Shown one piece after another: positions 36,401 through 45,175 of a DNA stretch of 64,000 bases. The DNA lies in contig JAEMRJ010000001.1 of the NCBI GenBank assembly GCA_016463365.1, positions 1-64,000 of the forward strand. Direction: 5' to 3'. The DNA comes from Thermoleophilaceae bacterium (GTDB taxonomy: Bacteria > Actinomycetota > Thermoleophilia > Solirubrobacterales > JACPNS01). Made by a program: the position numbers and the translations under genes. A model generated the notes under the pieces. That model ran no database searches and was not told the DNA's origin. It saw only the letters and a program-made list of their open reading frames with translations. How positions within the stretch are numbered: position 1 is the stretch's first letter; every line of letters begins with the position of its first letter.

Positions 36401-36485
36401 CTTCCGCGTCGTTGCCCCGTCTGAAGATGCCTGGGGTCACGCCTTCAGCGTCTCAAAGCCGATCAACATCAAGCTCAACTACTAA
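33471..36485 (+). CDS. Large secreted Ig-like repeat protein
   Basis: A 1004-residue protein starting MNKKIRAMVV with AAAGGA upstream; signal peptide ends near SAQAG. A Cys-rich, Gly-rich N-terminal domain is followed by several Ig-like/fibronectin-like beta repeats introduced by phrases such as TDNTDPTTPSS and VDRTDPVGTISG. A basic Cys-containing patch (about residues 774-801) precedes two C-terminal beta domains. No sortase motif or C-terminal anchor is seen, so it is probably secreted or bound by other means. A role in adhesion or cell contact is plausible given the conjugative setting, but not shown. Confidence 0.65.
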   Translation: MNKKIRAMVVAALTVASVFAFSTSAQAGNYTVTPNPCGQWGGGYGSNGWGLGINCVSGYSSFQLGGGSVGPPGTYMWLKSDRLNDATYLSSLSLSYISSEATGSGDHIQVRGCQRYTGVTPVYSGGPNGSCVGGVMAFPNQTAGFAWRTFGAGALACGSNCGGYQIDTSASYTSGHVWINGVSAEITDNTAPVTTSGFASHEISQGGWINGSAGFGATGTDSNGSGITNITFYPGDPLLTVSQNKSCNYAQWIPCTLVVGTTAGSSFDTTAMSDGSHTGYYTSTDAGGNTGQSASFTYKTDNTDPTTPSSIAASTDGQSGWSSDNSIGASWNNGAEVAETATQSGLDQVIIDVNPTTGGQTDPAPVTVPVGGSASGISATTSSISGLALPEAGAWTLRLQLVDKAGNVSDVGDGSGSSADSDISVGYDPNPPASPAGVANGWISRDELAAGFDQEFTYSAPPQAIAQLCGFAGAIDKNINGTAGSTINVPGDGSVRSWQLPGTLDEDTHYVHLRAVSCNGLASPTTETVTAPVDRTDPVGTISGVENGKWYKDGQLVELLGSDVLSGMAPAPPSDTESTLGAYLSYTINGSGPLDKDAPRGDTTSLPITGEGQKELRFSPVDLAGNKAAAKVATFGIDATNPNGYIDRPDAARPTLLSSKLTDAPSGVSYAVFSVRPTGSSDADWIQLPTSLTGADGNVVGAAVASGSATARFPDTSLPQGSYDVRVQAFDQAGNPLATQRYQDGSLARVENPMRAATGVSLKLFKALRECKKNKNGKMKCAIKKCTKKTKGTCYKVLKGKVVLQGGSTTVTSAYNRGAIATGVLTDANGAALKNTEVSISTTTKVHGKSAEVGTATTDANGIWALRVPAGVNRAVKATYLGTETRRPSTSSATMNTQAKLKLKVSKKRAKTGQSITFSGKVTPYDAAYPSGGKIVALQFFAAKKWRPAVGVAHTDKNGKFKISYKFDGKKVKAKIIFRVVAPSEDAWGHAFSVSKPINIKLNY

Positions 36486-36521
36486 CCATCCCCGCAGTTC
36501 CCGCCAGAATTGGCTGCAATT

Positions 36522-36556
36522 GAGCGTCTCGCCCTATCGGCGGGGCGCTCTTTTTC
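36522..36556 (+). terminator. Rho-independent terminator
   Basis: A 12-pair stem (GAGCGTCTCGCC with GGCGGGGCGCTC, two G-U pairs) is followed by TTTTTC, 36 bases after the Ig-like gene. Confidence 0.85.
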
Positions 36557-36705
36557 TGCCCCGACACGTGTTCCTAGAAGTGTCGCTCCGCGCCGCTATC
36601 GCCCTTTGGGCGACGGCGACCTCGATTGGAAGTTCTGTTGCGTGCACCCTTAGGCGAAACATGCAGGGGAGACCTGCCGATAGAACTAGTTAGAACAAAC
36701 AAGCA

Positions 36706-39700
36706 ATGAACACAAGAATCCTCAACATTCCCAAGACCCTTTTGCTCGCGTTCGCGCTTGCCGGGGGCATCCTTGTGCTGCTGCAGAGCTCTCGCAGCGC
36801 GCCTGCTCTGGCGACGCCTGGTCCCAGCGCTTCGACCCCCGCTTCGACTCGCAGTGCCCCAAACAACACCCGACTTGTGACGGTGCTTCTGACCTCCAAC
36901 TCCTTCACCGCTCGCCTGCCCGAGCGCGCAACAGATTTGCTGACCACGACCAAGGGCACGACCGCTGCGCGCCTTGCTGCTCAGCGCAACCCCTTCAAGC
37001 GTTCGGGGTCCGAAGCCGTTGCAGCTTCGATCGCCGAGCACGCACGCAACGCGGCCCTCCCGCTCATCCGCGAAGCGGCCGCTCCGGACCTTGCCGCAAG
37101 CCAGGCGCTCCAGCGCAAGATCCGCCGGCTCGGCGGCAGAATTGTGAGCGCCAGTCCTATCCCGAATCAGATCGTTATGCGCATCGACGCCTCTGCGATC
37201 CCGTCGCTTAAGCGCGACCCGCGCGTCGCGAGCGTCACCGCCGCAAAGCTTCCAGTTTCTCTTGCAGGTCCGATCGACGGCTCTGCGATCTGGTGGGCCA
37301 ACGGCTTCACCGGACAAGGACCGTCTCTCGACGGAAACGGCAGCCCCGATGCCGTCGTCTTCGATACCGGCATTCGCGTCAATCACAACTACTTCAAGTC
37401 TCGTTTACTCGGCGATTGCTCCACCTGCCAGGGCTCAGGTCCGACTCGCGTGACGTCACCAGTGATTCGTAGCGACTTCTCAGGCTCAAAACACGGCAAC
37501 ACGATTGGCGCGACCATCGCAGCGACGTCCTTCTCAGGAGGACCGAACCCGACCAGCGGCGTCGGCATGGCCTACGGCATCGACAAGCTCTACGACAACT
37601 ACCAGGCCACCAATCCCTACCTCTGGGATCTTGGAATCAATGTGGGAAGCGACACCGGCCTCGGCGGCAACACCGACCTGCCGGAGGTCATCAACTACAG
37701 CGCCACGATTTATCAAAACACGGTGGATCTTGACCCCGCCTGGAACTACTTCGATGCCCTCGAATCCCGCTTCGGAATCCTCAACACGATCGGCGGCGGC
37801 AATTGCGGCATCGCCGATCCCTTTTACACAAACTGCGCAACCGGTCCTCACCGCATCGGCACCCCCGGTGTCAACTACAACGTTCTCACGATGGGCGGCC
37901 AAGACCCCGGCGCGGATCCCACCAACACAGCCACCTATGCGCCGTGGCCAAACAGTTCGCCGGGGCCGACGTGGGGAGGACGCAAAAAGCCAGACATGAT
38001 CGGACCAGTCTCAGGCATCGCCGGCACTCCTTCCGCAATTGACGACGTCTCCACGACGTCTTTCGGTCAAGGCACCAGCTTCGCCGCACCAGTGGCCGCA
38101 GCTGGAGCTCTGCTCCTCGGTTCCGCCGGCGTCTACCTGCCAACCGCGCAGAAGGCCATCATGATCAACTCCGCGCGGCCCGTCCAAGGCCAGACCTACT
38201 GGACCCCGCGCACCGGATGGGGCGCGATCAACATGGACGCCGCCTACTACGACCGCGGCAACTACGTCAACGGCAACGTTTCCGGCAGCGGCGCAAACAG
38301 CGCACGCTTCTTTCAGGTGACCGGCGTCGCAAGCGACGATCGCGCGACTCTTGTCTGGAATCGCCGCACATCGCTCGACAACATCACCAATCCCGACAAC
38401 CTTCAGATCACCAACCCCGCCTACTACAACCTCACAGACCTCGACCTCACTCAGTTTGACCCCGGCACGCTCACCGCTACATCGACCGGCGGATCCGACG
38501 CCGCAGACACCGTCGACACCGATCAGACCATCACGGCCGCGAACCCGATGCCCGGAAACGGGAGCGACGGGGGGGACAACGTTGAGCAGATTCGATCAAC
38601 CGGTACGGGTACGCAGATCCTGAAAGTGAAAGCTCTTTCCAGCGTTGACGGCACCCCCGCAGAGCCGTACTCCCTTGCAACAACAAACCCGATCACAGCA
38701 CTCTCAACACCGATTCCAACTGTCGCGCTCGCAACAGTTCCATCGGTTCAAGGCGTAGGCCAGAACGTCACCGTAACCGCCACAGTTCAAAACCCCTCTA
38801 ACGATCTTCCGCTGGCCAGCTCGAGCGTCCTCCTAACACTTCCCGCTGGCACCACTCTTATCACCGGCGCAAATCCAGCTCCACTCGGAACAATCGCGCC
38901 CAACGGAACAACCATCGCGACCTGGACTCTCCAGGGGAACACCGCTGGCCCAAAAAACCTTTCGGCTGACATCTCCGGAACTGCATACGGCGAAAATTTC
39001 GCAGGCAACGACACCGACTCCTTCCAAGTCGACGGGACGCCTCCAGTCGTCTCAATCACTCCGACGCCTGCATACTCCACCACAACTAATCCAGCGTTCA
39101 CCTGGTCAGCGACTGACTCTCAGAGCACCGTGGCCAACTACGACGTTGAAACTGCGCTCGACGCAGGACCTTGGACGCCGGCGCTCACAAATACAACGCT
39201 CACCACGACCATTGCCTCTGGCGGCGAAGGGCAAGTCGTGCATCTCCGAGTGCGAAGCAGGGACACCTTTGGCAACGAGTCCGGATGGAGCGAAGTCTCA
39301 ACAACGATCGACGCCGCTCCGCCGATCATCGCCTTCGGCTCAAGCCAAACACCCTCATCAGGAACCATCAATGTCCCGGTCACATACAGCAACGTCGGCA
39401 GCCCAGTGACAAGCGCCGTTTACTCATTCGCGCCTACCGCTGGCACCCCTAACAAACCTCTGACGGCCGCGCCCGCAACCTACTTCAACACAACACGCTC
39501 CGTCGTCACCGCCACGCTCCTCGTAACGGTCACCGACGCCGCCGGACACACCGCAACCAAGGCCCAGGCCTACTCCGTCGCGCAGACAACGATCGCCGCC
39601 AACCTTCAGATTGCCAAACCCAAGATCAAGTCGCGCACAGCAACGATCAAGGGAACGATCAACAGCTCCGCGGCCGGCAAGGTCACCCTGACCGTCCGAC

Positions 39701-39870
39701 GCAAGGGCAAGACCGGCACAAGAAAAGTCACAAAGCGCGCCGCGATCAAGAGCGGCCGCTACAGCGCCAAGGTGAAGCTCAAGAAAGGCAAATACACCGT
39801 CTCTGCCTCATTCACAGGTTCTCCAGGCGTCACCACAGCGAACACGAAGCGCTCTTTCACCGTTCGCTGA
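36706..39870 (+). CDS. Secreted subtilisin-like (S8) protease with C-terminal beta domains
   Basis: A 1054-residue exported protein. After a signal/anchor segment (about 11-30) and a ~150-residue prodomain-like region comes an S8 domain with all three catalytic blocks: Asp in VVFDTGIR (about 222), His in SKHGNTIGA (about 264) and Ser in GTSFAAP (about 464). The His block reads HGN instead of the usual HGT. Ig-like/CARDB-like domains follow, with a Lys-rich beta domain at the C-terminus. No ribosome site is obvious. It is separated from the preceding gene by a terminator. Confidence 0.82.
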   Translation: MNTRILNIPKTLLLAFALAGGILVLLQSSRSAPALATPGPSASTPASTRSAPNNTRLVTVLLTSNSFTARLPERATDLLTTTKGTTAARLAAQRNPFKRSGSEAVAASIAEHARNAALPLIREAAAPDLAASQALQRKIRRLGGRIVSASPIPNQIVMRIDASAIPSLKRDPRVASVTAAKLPVSLAGPIDGSAIWWANGFTGQGPSLDGNGSPDAVVFDTGIRVNHNYFKSRLLGDCSTCQGSGPTRVTSPVIRSDFSGSKHGNTIGATIAATSFSGGPNPTSGVGMAYGIDKLYDNYQATNPYLWDLGINVGSDTGLGGNTDLPEVINYSATIYQNTVDLDPAWNYFDALESRFGILNTIGGGNCGIADPFYTNCATGPHRIGTPGVNYNVLTMGGQDPGADPTNTATYAPWPNSSPGPTWGGRKKPDMIGPVSGIAGTPSAIDDVSTTSFGQGTSFAAPVAAAGALLLGSAGVYLPTAQKAIMINSARPVQGQTYWTPRTGWGAINMDAAYYDRGNYVNGNVSGSGANSARFFQVTGVASDDRATLVWNRRTSLDNITNPDNLQITNPAYYNLTDLDLTQFDPGTLTATSTGGSDAADTVDTDQTITAANPMPGNGSDGGDNVEQIRSTGTGTQILKVKALSSVDGTPAEPYSLATTNPITALSTPIPTVALATVPSVQGVGQNVTVTATVQNPSNDLPLASSSVLLTLPAGTTLITGANPAPLGTIAPNGTTIATWTLQGNTAGPKNLSADISGTAYGENFAGNDTDSFQVDGTPPVVSITPTPAYSTTTNPAFTWSATDSQSTVANYDVETALDAGPWTPALTNTTLTTTIASGGEGQVVHLRVRSRDTFGNESGWSEVSTTIDAAPPIIAFGSSQTPSSGTINVPVTYSNVGSPVTSAVYSFAPTAGTPNKPLTAAPATYFNTTRSVVTATLLVTVTDAAGHTATKAQAYSVAQTTIAANLQIAKPKIKSRTATIKGTINSSAAGKVTLTVRRKGKTGTRKVTKRAAIKSGRYSAKVKLKKGKYTVSASFTGSPGVTTANTKRSFTVR

Positions 39871-39894
39871 CACTGACTCCTAATTAGCCCTCAT

Positions 39895-39951
39895 ATCTGG
39901 CCTCTGAGCCAGATCTCACACCTGTAAAAGGCCGCGCAAGCGGTCTTTTTC
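39895..39951. terminator. Hairpin plus Rho-independent terminator
   Basis: ATCTGGC/GCCAGAT (39895-39914) is a perfect 7-bp hairpin. AAAAGGCCGC-GCAA-GCGGTCTTTTT (39926-39950) is a classic terminator, A-rich on one side and T-rich on the other, so it could work in both directions. Confidence 0.85.
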
Positions 39952-39977
39952 CGTTTAACGACCCGGAAAGGCCGTCG

Positions 39978-42900
39978 ATGCCTGCATCCTCCTCCCAGAA
40001 GCCCGCCAAAAGCCGCCAGAAGCGCGGGCAACTAACCGATAGCGCAACCGCCACGGCAGACGTTCTGGCCTCCAGTAACGCCATTCTGCGCCCCACACGC
40101 CCCGGCGCAGGTCAGCGCGGCCTACAACAGTTTTTCACGCCTCCCGTGGTCTCGGATTTCGCTCACCACGTTTTCGGGCTGAACTCGTTTCCAGTCTTTG
40201 ACCCAACCGCAGGAGATGGCGCTCTCCTGACTTCAGCCCCGCGCGACATGCGCTTCGGGGTCGAGATAGACGCCGACCACGTCGCAGTCGGGCCCTACAC
40301 CGCAATCCGCGGCGACATCCAGCGCGTCTATCCGCTGATGCGCGCAGCAGGCGTGACTTTCCCGCGCATCCTCGCCAATCCGCCGTTCGGTCTCGACGAC
40401 TGGTCCGACCGAGCACTCTCCAAGGGCAAGAAGATCAACAGCACTCTTCTGACCTTTCGCTACTGCCTGGGATTGCTCGATCCGCACGGCGCTGGCTTGT
40501 TTGTCGCCGGCCGCGATCGCTTCAACAAACTCGTACTCGCCGGAGACGAGCTGGATGCCAAGTCAGTCGTCCTGGCCATCGACATCGACGACCTCTTTGA
40601 CGACGTCGCTCTCCCATGCACGATTGCGCTTTTCACTCAGACAAACAACAGATCTGAGATCGCGTTCAGACGCTTCTCTGCCACCGCCGAGGAGCTTGCC
40701 ACAAAGACCCTCCGAGACGAAATCCGAGTCGCTTTCCGAGAGGGAACCAACTACGTCCCGGCCGCCCCGCCGAGCCGCGCCTACGACGCCAAGGCGCAGA
40801 TGGAAACCGACTTCGAGACGATCGCCGGAGAATACGAGCGGCGCCTTGCAACCAGTGACCTCACTCAGGACTTCGACGTCATGGTCAAGGGCGGCAAGCT
40901 CTCGATCAAGCCTTCACCATTCGCGAAGATCGCCGTCGTCCAGCGCGGCTTCGACAAGCTCCGCCAGCTAGAGGGACTGCACGGCCAATCGCCGGCCTAC
41001 TTCGCGATCAATGTGCGCGACTGGAATCTCCTAAACGAACTCGCGCGCGACGAGGTCCTCACGATTGACCCAACCGCGCTCGCGCGGATCGAAAAGCACA
41101 TCGAGAAGAGCCGCCTTCAACTACGGCCGATGTATCCAATCCCGCCGCAGATGCGGCTGGGCTTTCTCGACGACACCGAGCGAATCCAATGCACGACCAC
41201 CGATGCCGACAAGGGTTACCGAACGGGGGAGTGGTACGACGTCACCGTCGACTCCAAAGTAAGCAAGGAGACCGAGACCCGCCTTCACGAACAGCGCAAC
41301 GGCAAGAGCGAGCTGCGACGGTTTGAGAAGGAGAAGAAGATCCTCCGTATTCGCATCGGCGACCAGCTCTTCAACGAGTCCGCCGAGGACATCGAATACA
41401 TCATCGAGCACTTCGAGTTGCCCGAGGTGGGCGATCTCGCCACCGATCACCCAAAAGAACTCGAGCACGCTCGCAAAGTTCTAAAGGAGATCTCCGAAGA
41501 GAACGGATTTGAATGGGCCGACTTCCAGCAGGAGGATCTCGCCCGATGCGTGATCAAGGAGCGCGCCCTTCTCACATGGTCGATGGGCGGCGGCAAGACA
41601 GCAGGGATTCTTGGCACCGCAGAGGCCTGGGTTCGCACCGGGCGAGCGAAGAACCGCGTACTCATCATCGCCCCCCAGGACCTCCACGACCAATGGCGCC
41701 GCGAGGCCAAGAAGTTCCTCGGAACCTCCGACCGCCAACTCGAGTCGATCGAGACGCCCGCCGACGCCGAGCGCGTGCGCCGGCACTTCAAGAACGGAGG
41801 GGAGGGGTGGTACCTCACCTCCTACGAAGCGCTTTCGCTCAAAGGCACGCGAGGAACCGAACTACTGCCGGTCCAAGCACTCGCAGAAGCCGGAACCACC
41901 GACATTTCCGACCCCGACGAGCCCGCCATCTCGCGCCTCACGGCGACCACCGAGGAAGCTTGCCCCAGCTGCAAGGAAAACGGCACCCCCTGGAGCGGAA
42001 CCCATTGCTCGACCTGCGGCTACACGCATTACCTCACGCGCGTGAAGAACGTGGCCTCGCGATTGTCTGTCGCGTTCAAGGACGGAGTGATCGCCGTTGA
42101 CGAGCTCTCGATGGTGCGAGGAGACACTTCGTTGCGCTCGCTCGCACTTCGCGGTATGCGCTCCCGCTGTCGCCTCGGGGCCACCGGAACTCCCATCAGC
42201 AACTATGTGAATGATTGCTTTTGGGGAGTCGCTTGGACCATCGGGTGGGGCTCGCCGCGCTTCCCATATGACTACGAAGCCGGCAAGTCGAAGTTCGAAA
42301 AAGACTTCTGCGTAATCGAATACCAGATGGGCTCGTCCAAGTCCAACGAGCAGCACCGCAGAGAGCGTCGCAAAGTGATGCCCGAGGTCACCAACCTCTC
42401 GATGCTTTGGAAGCTTCTCTCGATCAACATGGTCCGCCGTCGCCAGACGGACATGGGGGACATGGTCGAACGCACATTCCACCCGGTCGAAGTTCCGATG
42501 GGCGTGAACCAGCTCCACATGAATACCGCGTGGCTCAAAGGCTTCCCAAGTTGGTTCGCCGAGAAGAACCCCGACCACCCGCTCGTCGAGCACGACCTTG
42601 TCGAGAAATTCCAAGCGACACTCGGCCTTCTTTGGAAGATGGAGTACGCCGCATCACTCCCCGAGGCAGATCCCCACGTCGACTGGGTTCGCGAATCCGG
42701 CCCGCGCTACATCGAAAAGCAGCCCAACGGCGCGCAAACCCAGATCAATCCATCGAACATGACGCCCAAGTTCGTCAAGGCGCTCGAAATCATCGAGGAG
42801 CACGTCGCCAACGGGGAAAAAGTTCTTGTCGGTTCCGCGCTCGTCGACGCAGGCCCGCTCGTTTCACGCCTGCTCACAGCTCGCGGAATCAAATCCGCAC

Positions 42901-43502
42901 ACATCACCGACATCTCTGCTGACGGAAAGGCGAAGACAAAAAACCCAAAGAAACGCGCCCAGGCGGTAACCAACTTCGTTCAAGGCGATACCGAGGTCCT
43001 CTGCGCCGGCGTCCAGGCGATGAAGCTCGGCCATAATCTCGACGTCGCCTCGGTGGTGGTCCTGATCGGCTTCCCCTGGTCATACGAAGCCTTCGAACAG
43101 TTCCTCGCCCGTGTGTGGCGCCGAACCTCCAAACGACCCGTTTCCGTTTACTGCCTGATCGCCAAGGGCACGATCGACGAGCGCAAGTTTCAACTGCTCT
43201 CAGACAAAGCGGCCGCCTCAGACGTCGCTCTCGACGGCCGCCTGGTGGAAGAGAACGAGAAGCCGCACGACTGGAACAAATACCTGCGCGAGATGAAACG
43301 CGCCGGCATAGAAGCAGAAGGCGACGAGCTGCCCGAGGACCAACTTGCCGCCCGCTGGCACGCCCGCCCACTCCCGAAGCTCCGCAGTCTCTACACCAAC
43401 AAGCGCGGCAAGAAGAGCGGAATCAAGCCGCTCAAGGGCGTGAAGAGTCCGATCTACAAAGTCTCCAGCGCCCCGGGCGAGCAGACCGCATTCTTCGACT
43501 GA
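39978..43502 (+). CDS. Fusion of adenine DNA methyltransferase and SNF2-type helicase
   Basis: A 1174-residue protein with GGAAAGG before the ATG. The N-terminal ~250 residues are a class I methyltransferase: motif I DPTAGDGAL (75-83) and motif IV NPPF (134-137). From about 510 follows a superfamily 2 helicase: GGGKT (about 537), DELS as box II (about 706), GATGTP, and a C-terminal helicase domain with QAMKLGHNLDVAS and FLARVWRRTS. A zinc ribbon (CPSC...CSTCGY, about 661) is inserted. No nuclease motif is visible. Large methylase-helicase fusions on phages and plasmids (P1 DarB is the known case) protect incoming DNA from restriction; that role is inferred here. Confidence 0.8.
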   Translation: MPASSSQKPAKSRQKRGQLTDSATATADVLASSNAILRPTRPGAGQRGLQQFFTPPVVSDFAHHVFGLNSFPVFDPTAGDGALLTSAPRDMRFGVEIDADHVAVGPYTAIRGDIQRVYPLMRAAGVTFPRILANPPFGLDDWSDRALSKGKKINSTLLTFRYCLGLLDPHGAGLFVAGRDRFNKLVLAGDELDAKSVVLAIDIDDLFDDVALPCTIALFTQTNNRSEIAFRRFSATAEELATKTLRDEIRVAFREGTNYVPAAPPSRAYDAKAQMETDFETIAGEYERRLATSDLTQDFDVMVKGGKLSIKPSPFAKIAVVQRGFDKLRQLEGLHGQSPAYFAINVRDWNLLNELARDEVLTIDPTALARIEKHIEKSRLQLRPMYPIPPQMRLGFLDDTERIQCTTTDADKGYRTGEWYDVTVDSKVSKETETRLHEQRNGKSELRRFEKEKKILRIRIGDQLFNESAEDIEYIIEHFELPEVGDLATDHPKELEHARKVLKEISEENGFEWADFQQEDLARCVIKERALLTWSMGGGKTAGILGTAEAWVRTGRAKNRVLIIAPQDLHDQWRREAKKFLGTSDRQLESIETPADAERVRRHFKNGGEGWYLTSYEALSLKGTRGTELLPVQALAEAGTTDISDPDEPAISRLTATTEEACPSCKENGTPWSGTHCSTCGYTHYLTRVKNVASRLSVAFKDGVIAVDELSMVRGDTSLRSLALRGMRSRCRLGATGTPISNYVNDCFWGVAWTIGWGSPRFPYDYEAGKSKFEKDFCVIEYQMGSSKSNEQHRRERRKVMPEVTNLSMLWKLLSINMVRRRQTDMGDMVERTFHPVEVPMGVNQLHMNTAWLKGFPSWFAEKNPDHPLVEHDLVEKFQATLGLLWKMEYAASLPEADPHVDWVRESGPRYIEKQPNGAQTQINPSNMTPKFVKALEIIEEHVANGEKVLVGSALVDAGPLVSRLLTARGIKSAHITDISADGKAKTKNPKKRAQAVTNFVQGDTEVLCAGVQAMKLGHNLDVASVVVLIGFPWSYEAFEQFLARVWRRTSKRPVSVYCLIAKGTIDERKFQLLSDKAAASDVALDGRLVEENEKPHDWNKYLREMKRAGIEAEGDELPEDQLAARWHARPLPKLRSLYTNKRGKKSGIKPLKGVKSPIYKVSSAPGEQTAFFD

Positions 43503-43516
43503 TTTCGCCGCTAGTA

Positions 43517-43598
43517 CCGCGAGCGGGCAAGCCGCTCGCGGCGGCTCGGTCCCAGCAAACGCGATCCCTGCGCGTTGGGGCCAATTCGGATTCCGAAT
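43517..43598. promoter_or_regulatory. Strong hairpins and 15-bp palindrome upstream of 43628
   Basis: CCGCGAGCGG (43517-43526) pairs perfectly with CCGCTCGCGG (43532-43541). AACGCG/CGCGTT forms a second stem (43558-43576). ATTCGGATTCCGAAT (43584-43598) is a palindrome and a possible operator. No T tract follows the hairpins. Confidence 0.5.
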
Positions 43599-43627
43599 AT
43601 CTGACCACCCGCTTCCCCAAGAGAAGG

Positions 43628-44272
43628 ATGACCCCGACTAATCAACTCCCCACCCGCACCGACCAACTTGCAGACTTGGTCAACGCACATTGGACCGACA
43701 GCCCAGATGCGCCCGTGTCCGATCCGCTGGAGCTGACTGATTACTTCACAGGCGAACTTCCTTGCGGGCAGTTCGCGCTCGTCTGCTCGGCTCCCTTGGC
43801 GCCGGCGCAGCGAAGCATCAGCCCCGATTACCCGACTCTCCTATCGGCCATGCGCCAAGCGTCAGATCTCCTAAGAAGCCATCTACGAGAAGAAACCCCA
43901 CTTGAAATCGTCAACCTCGATACCGGCGAACGCTGGATTCCCGAATACCCCAAGCTCGGCTGGGTCGTCACGCCGCGACTTCCGCTGGCCGCCCAACAAC
44001 ACGCCGCCATGCAACTAGACAAAACAGGCACCGAATACGCGCCATTAGAAGGCGCTGAGAGCAAACGCCCTGGCGCGCTCTACGCGCTAACGAGCGAACT
44101 CCACACGAACAACATCGCCGCAGCGACCGTGCACGGGCAGGTGCACACATCCGAAGACTTCGCCGCGGTTTGGAACAAGCTCTCAAACCGCTACACGGCC
44201 GGGATCCCCATCAGCGGCGCCCGTATGAAAAAGCTCGTCGCTCGCTGCGTAACCGCACTCAACTCCCAATAG
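43628..44272 (+). CDS. Hypothetical 214-residue protein
   Basis: Starts at ATGACCCCG with AGAAGG just upstream. A soluble alpha/beta protein without recognised motifs. It is followed 9 bases later by the DprA-like gene, so probably in one operon with dprA and comM. A frame open far upstream (from 43115) overlaps the helicase gene and is not used. Confidence 0.5.
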   Translation: MTPTNQLPTRTDQLADLVNAHWTDSPDAPVSDPLELTDYFTGELPCGQFALVCSAPLAPAQRSISPDYPTLLSAMRQASDLLRSHLREETPLEIVNLDTGERWIPEYPKLGWVVTPRLPLAAQQHAAMQLDKTGTEYAPLEGAESKRPGALYALTSELHTNNIAAATVHGQVHTSEDFAAVWNKLSNRYTAGIPISGARMKKLVARCVTALNSQ

Positions 44273-44281
44273 GAGCCCTCC

Positions 44282-45121
44282 ATGTCGACCTACGACGACC
44301 ACCTCGCCGCCGCGAGGGAGGTCCAATTTGCCATGCAACTTTCGCGCGAGCAGATGGCTGCCAACCGCCAGCTTGTACCGCCCGCGCGCCTCGTCTCCGA
44401 GGACTTTCATCCACACGAGCCGACAGCGGCCGCCCTGGCAAGGCGCTCAATCCGTCAGATCTCGAGCCACGGTGAGTTTTGGCGAACAACAAACCCAACC
44501 ACGAACACGCAAGGGGGGAGGCCCTACGAATCCCCTCTCCTCTACGGCATCGGTTCTCGCGCCGCATTTGACACGCTCCGCGCAACCCCTGGCCTGATCA
44601 TCACCGGTCCCCGCCGTCCCACTGCTTCCACGGCCGCGCGAACCGCCGCAATCTCTGCCGTTCTGGCCGAAGCCCGGGTTCCACTGATCGCTGGTCTCTC
44701 AAACGGCACTGAGACAACCGCGCTCCGTATGTACCTCGACCGCGCGCCAGACCTCGTCACGGTCGTCCTCGGCAGCTCGCCACTGATCGCCTACCCGACC
44801 AACCAGCGCGAGCTCCATAGACGCGCCATCGCATCCGGCGGCGCAGTAATCAGCCGAACCCCGCACCCGGCGCCGCCAATCCGCCATTCCGAACGCCTGC
44901 GCGACCTCACTCGCGTACCGCTGGCGCGCGTTGCACTCGTAACCGAGACGCGGCCCGCTCCCTCCACGACCGACTCGTTCATCCAGACCGCTCAGGAGAA
45001 CTCACTCTCCCTCTACACGTTCAGCACCGACCACCAGGTGCCAAGCGAACACCGCGCGGATCTTCCCCAGATCGCAGACCCCTACGACCTGAGCGCGCTC
45101 ATTCACTCGACGATCGCCTAG
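44282..45121 (+). CDS. Divergent DprA/SLOG-like Rossmann protein
   Basis: A 279-residue protein with AGGAG before the ATG. From about residue 88 it follows the DprA order: GIGSR, TGPRRPTASTA, AGLSNGTETTALRMYL in place of the G-x-G-x-D-x-x-A-H segment, VTVVLGSSPLIAYP, and GGAVISRTP. The conserved Asp-x-x-Ala-His of DprA is not kept, so DNA or nucleotide binding may differ. It lies in the same operon as a more standard DprA (46680) and ComM. Confidence 0.7.
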   Translation: MSTYDDHLAAAREVQFAMQLSREQMAANRQLVPPARLVSEDFHPHEPTAAALARRSIRQISSHGEFWRTTNPTTNTQGGRPYESPLLYGIGSRAAFDTLRATPGLIITGPRRPTASTAARTAAISAVLAEARVPLIAGLSNGTETTALRMYLDRAPDLVTVVLGSSPLIAYPTNQRELHRRAIASGGAVISRTPHPAPPIRHSERLRDLTRVPLARVALVTETRPAPSTTDSFIQTAQENSLSLYTFSTDHQVPSEHRADLPQIADPYDLSALIHSTIA

Positions 45122-45175
45122 CGCGCGCCCGCACGAATTCCACCTTTCCCATCAACCAAGTAATCGAGGTCACCG

